Origin: Phallus indusiatus
Lineage: Eukaryota > Basidiomycota > Agaricomycetes > Phallales > Phallaceae
Assembly (NCBI GenBank): GCA_027605045.1
Contig: JAQFWX010000163.1
Location: 1-64,000 of the forward strand
Reading direction: 5' to 3'
DNA: 64,000 nucleotides
This document shows, piece after piece, positions 61,706 through 64,000 of the stretch. The position numbers were made by a program, and so were the translations under genes. The notes under the pieces are model-generated. The model searched no databases, had not been told where the DNA came from, and worked only from the letters and a program-made list of their open reading frames with translations. Within the stretch, counting starts at the first letter, position 1; each line of letters begins with the position of its first letter.

Positions 61706-63621
61706 TCACAACCAGCTAAAAACACAAATACGTAATCAAATCAAATCGAGAGGGGCCAGACGAATGAAGAAGATTTATACTTACATTCCGATGACAGCCA
61801 TAGCGCAAGTTCCCATGATTAAACTGATCAAAGCGACGGCTTGCTTCCCCCAACTCAACTGTCTCAGCTCAGCACTCATCACAAAATCTCCGGCGAGCAT
61901 CTCAACAGCTGATGCGTAAATCAACATTCCAGCACTCAACGAACACATTAAACCCCGAATTAACAATGCAATGTGTGTATTCGGTGAGAGTTGCCATTGG
62001 CCCTGATAAATGGGGAATTCTTGCTGTGATAATAGCCCTGACGTTGATGGTATAATGGCGAAGTTTAGTAAATCTTGACGAGGCGGGGATGCTGGAAAGA
62101 CGGCGATTCCAAGAAGAAGGCCAAGAGGCGCAGTAATGGCGAAAAGACTGCATAGGATGATGGGTAATAGCCGATGTTTTCCTGTATTGTCGGGAAGTGA
62201 GGATATACGGATTCCTAACGAAAGTCCTTCGAAAATCTGATGAAATACGACAGCAGTTAAGAGGGTTGCTATTCTGGGCTCAATAATCTCTTCGAAAAAA
62301 AGATTCTGCCGAAATAAGATAACTCACTGAACCCAGCACCTTCGGTAATGGACAACGTCAGCCCAATCACGACCGAATGGACCATAATTCCGAGTTGTAA
62401 TACCTAATAAAGAAAAAAGAGTAAATGTCGGATCGAATGTGACACGGACGTATGAGGAGAAGTAAAGTGAAAAGCAAAGCAAGTGTTAGCAGAAACGCAC
62501 AAGAATACTAATAATCCTTGTTTTCCGGGATATTTCCTGTTGATCAACCGGATTAGAACCATGATCGCGAAGGACTTGGACGTCGATGCACACAGGACCT
62601 TCTCCTTGTGTAGGTTCTGGAATGTATAAAACAGGAATGTGTTGGCGCTCTACCAGACGGGGAGCTACTTTGTGATGGTGGGAATGGGGAGATTCGTGTC
62701 TGGGAGTAGGTGTCAAGAGTGTCAAGTAAAGTAGACATCGAAGAATCTCGAACCGACCTATGGTGTCCTAGTGATATATGACTTCCCGTGCGTCGTCGAT
62801 CTCTTAATGAACGCCGTGAACGCTGGGTATCAGCAGGAGTGGTGGTATTAGGGGTGGAGGCAGTCACAGTAACTGTGCCAAGTTCTTCTATCAAGGATTG
62901 CTCTTCGTCGGGCTCATCACAGTAAGGTGTGCCAAATTCCTCTGAAAACTCTTCGTGCTCGTGCTCGTGCTCGTGTATGTGATTATGATTGTGGTTGTAA
63001 TTATGGTTGTGGTTGTGGATGGATGACGAAGGGCGGTGGTGGTGATGTCCGTGCGGATGTCTTCCAGACATTCGCTCTACAACGGCGTTTGATACATCTA
63101 ATATGTGTGTCAACCATTTAGAATAACCATTGACAAAGAAAGATAGTCACATTCGAGGAGAAATATAGATAAAAATGACAATAGACTGAAAATGGGTCAA
63201 AGAATGAGCACTGAATACGTCAACACTGTTACGTAGTAAAAGTACGACTGACACTATTAACCCAGTCAATTCTTTCCAGCTGCCTGACACAGCTGGATGA
63301 TTTAAGCTTTCAAAAGCTTCTTGAAGTAGATGTACAAAAGCGGTGGCGAGGATGACCCCTAAACGAAGTCCAGTCAACCAACACAACCAGCAAATTAGCT
63401 CGAGCCCTTTCCAAACACTCCTCACCTGTTCCAAAATGCTTCGTTATAAAGAAAACAATCTCGGGAGGTTCAACTCTGGGAGCCCATTTGGCCAGGGTAG
63501 GAAATGACGCAGCCGCTGCGGAAACAACTAAAATAATCCCGGCTGCGATTAATTTCAGTGAGAATTCGGTGGTCTCGTCGCCATATTTCCCATACGGTGG
63601 TTGTAGATGGCTCAGGTTCAT
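61706..63621 (-). CDS. ZIP-family zinc/iron transporter
   Basis: Imports divalent metal, probably zinc, across a membrane. The start at 63621 (MNLSHLQPPYGKYGDETTEF) leads to helix 1 (LKLIAAGIILVVSAAAASFP), then HFGTGVILATAFVHLLQEAF, the usual ZIP helix-3 motif. The loop between the two helical halves is very long and His-rich (RHPHGHHHHRPSSSIHNHNH, then HNHNHIHEHEHEHEE). After it come VLQLGIMVHSVVIGLTLSIT and FHQIFEGLSLGIRISSLP, the helix-4/5 metal site (HSxxxG, HxxxEG). The C-terminal part is GLMCSLSAGMLIYASAVEML, WGKQAVALISLIMGTCAMAV, and a last exon giving GIWL, stop at 61706. Both helical halves and the metal ligands are present, so it is probably functional. Exons around 62470-62760 need checking. 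Confidence 0.9.
62930..63060 (-). repeat. His-codon-rich tract of the ZIP loop
   Basis: Tandem CAC/CAT-based units encode alternating His-Asn and His-Glu, the metal-binding cytosolic loop of the ZIP protein. The minus-strand sequence is visibly repetitive (CACGAGCACGAG, then CACAACCATAAT). Confidence 0.75.
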
Positions 63622-64000
63622 GTGTTTCAGTGTGAGAAGAGGTGTGAATCCAGTGGCACAACAAGAGCCTTGTTATACCCCCAACAGACTATGTGTCTCA
63701 GTTGGAGTAACGGGTTGAAACGACTGGCAAATTACAAAGTACCTTTCAGGTCATACCACGTGACCTCTCCCGCCAAGTATCCAATGTCCATTTAATTTTA
63801 CATTACGTGCAGCGGCGGATCTTCCCAAGCAATGTAAACCGTGCCAGTACTCATTCATAATACTATGGCTCATTTCAAAATGACCGTGGAGGTATTTAAC
63901 TTCTAATGGAAAAAAAAGGAAACGACGTACAAAGGTGAAAAGAGAATCAGATTCATTTCCGTCATGCCTTGCGTTTGAATGGAAAGCTTCAAGTAAAGTC
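63622..64000. other. Intergenic, upstream of the ZIP gene
   Basis: Probable promoter of the ZIP gene on the minus strand, running to the window edge. No gene recognised; short open frames only. Confidence 0.45.

Overview
This window is nuclear DNA from a filamentous basidiomycete, most likely a wood- or litter-decaying Agaricomycete. Nearly every gene is cut by many short introns of about 45-70 bases with GTRNGT donors, CTAAC-like branch points and YAG acceptors. The gene content also fits: GH74 and GH6 plant cell wall hydrolases, a sedolisin protease, a DUF1996 secreted protein, a CPL1-like cysteine-rich protein and Agaricomycete-type F-box/leucine-rich proteins. I see no bacterial operon structure, no CRISPR array and no rRNA.

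Layout. 2.5-5.6 kb (+): a secreted DUF1996 protein with a long Ser-rich tail and apparent single-base frame breaks. 8.5-11.7 kb (+): GH74 xyloglucanase. 12.0-16.4 kb (-): SulP-type transporter with STAS and cyclic-nucleotide-binding domains. 17.8-19.7 kb (+): zinc-finger-like hypothetical protein. 20.4-22.6 kb (-): O-acetylhomoserine sulfhydrylase. 23.3-27.9 kb (-): a large unrecognised protein with repeated double-stranded-RNA-binding-like domains and GRG- and proline-rich segments. 28.2-29.7 kb (-): C-4 methylsterol oxidase (ERG25). 30.1-33.8 kb (-): two tandem paralogous F-box-like genes. 33.8-37.4 kb: a gene-poor stretch with a perfect 210-bp inverted repeat and a decayed tRNA-like sequence. 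37.4-38.6 kb (+): short-chain dehydrogenase. 40.6-41.5 kb (-): CPL1-like secreted protein. 43.2-43.7 kb (+): small Cys/Ile-rich protein. 44.3-45.0 kb (-): arrestin-like N-lobe protein. 45.4-48.1 kb (-): Dal5-type MFS transporter. 49.3-52.8 kb (-): acidic, low-complexity protein with C-terminal zinc-finger-like modules. 55.5-58.3 kb (+): sedolisin/tripeptidyl peptidase. 58.8-60.7 kb (-): CBM1-GH6 cellobiohydrolase. 61.7-63.6 kb (-): ZIP zinc transporter.

The genes do not form one pathway. Extracellular cellulose, xyloglucan and protein degradation (GH74, GH6, S53) recurs across the window but is not clustered. The rest is housekeeping (sulfur amino acid and sterol synthesis), transport and lineage-specific proteins. 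The most novel-looking locus is the multi-dsRBD-like gene at 23.3-27.9 kb. The most unusual DNA structure is the 210-bp inverted repeat near 36 kb. Exon models were made by eye from splice motifs and family knowledge, so individual boundaries may be off.
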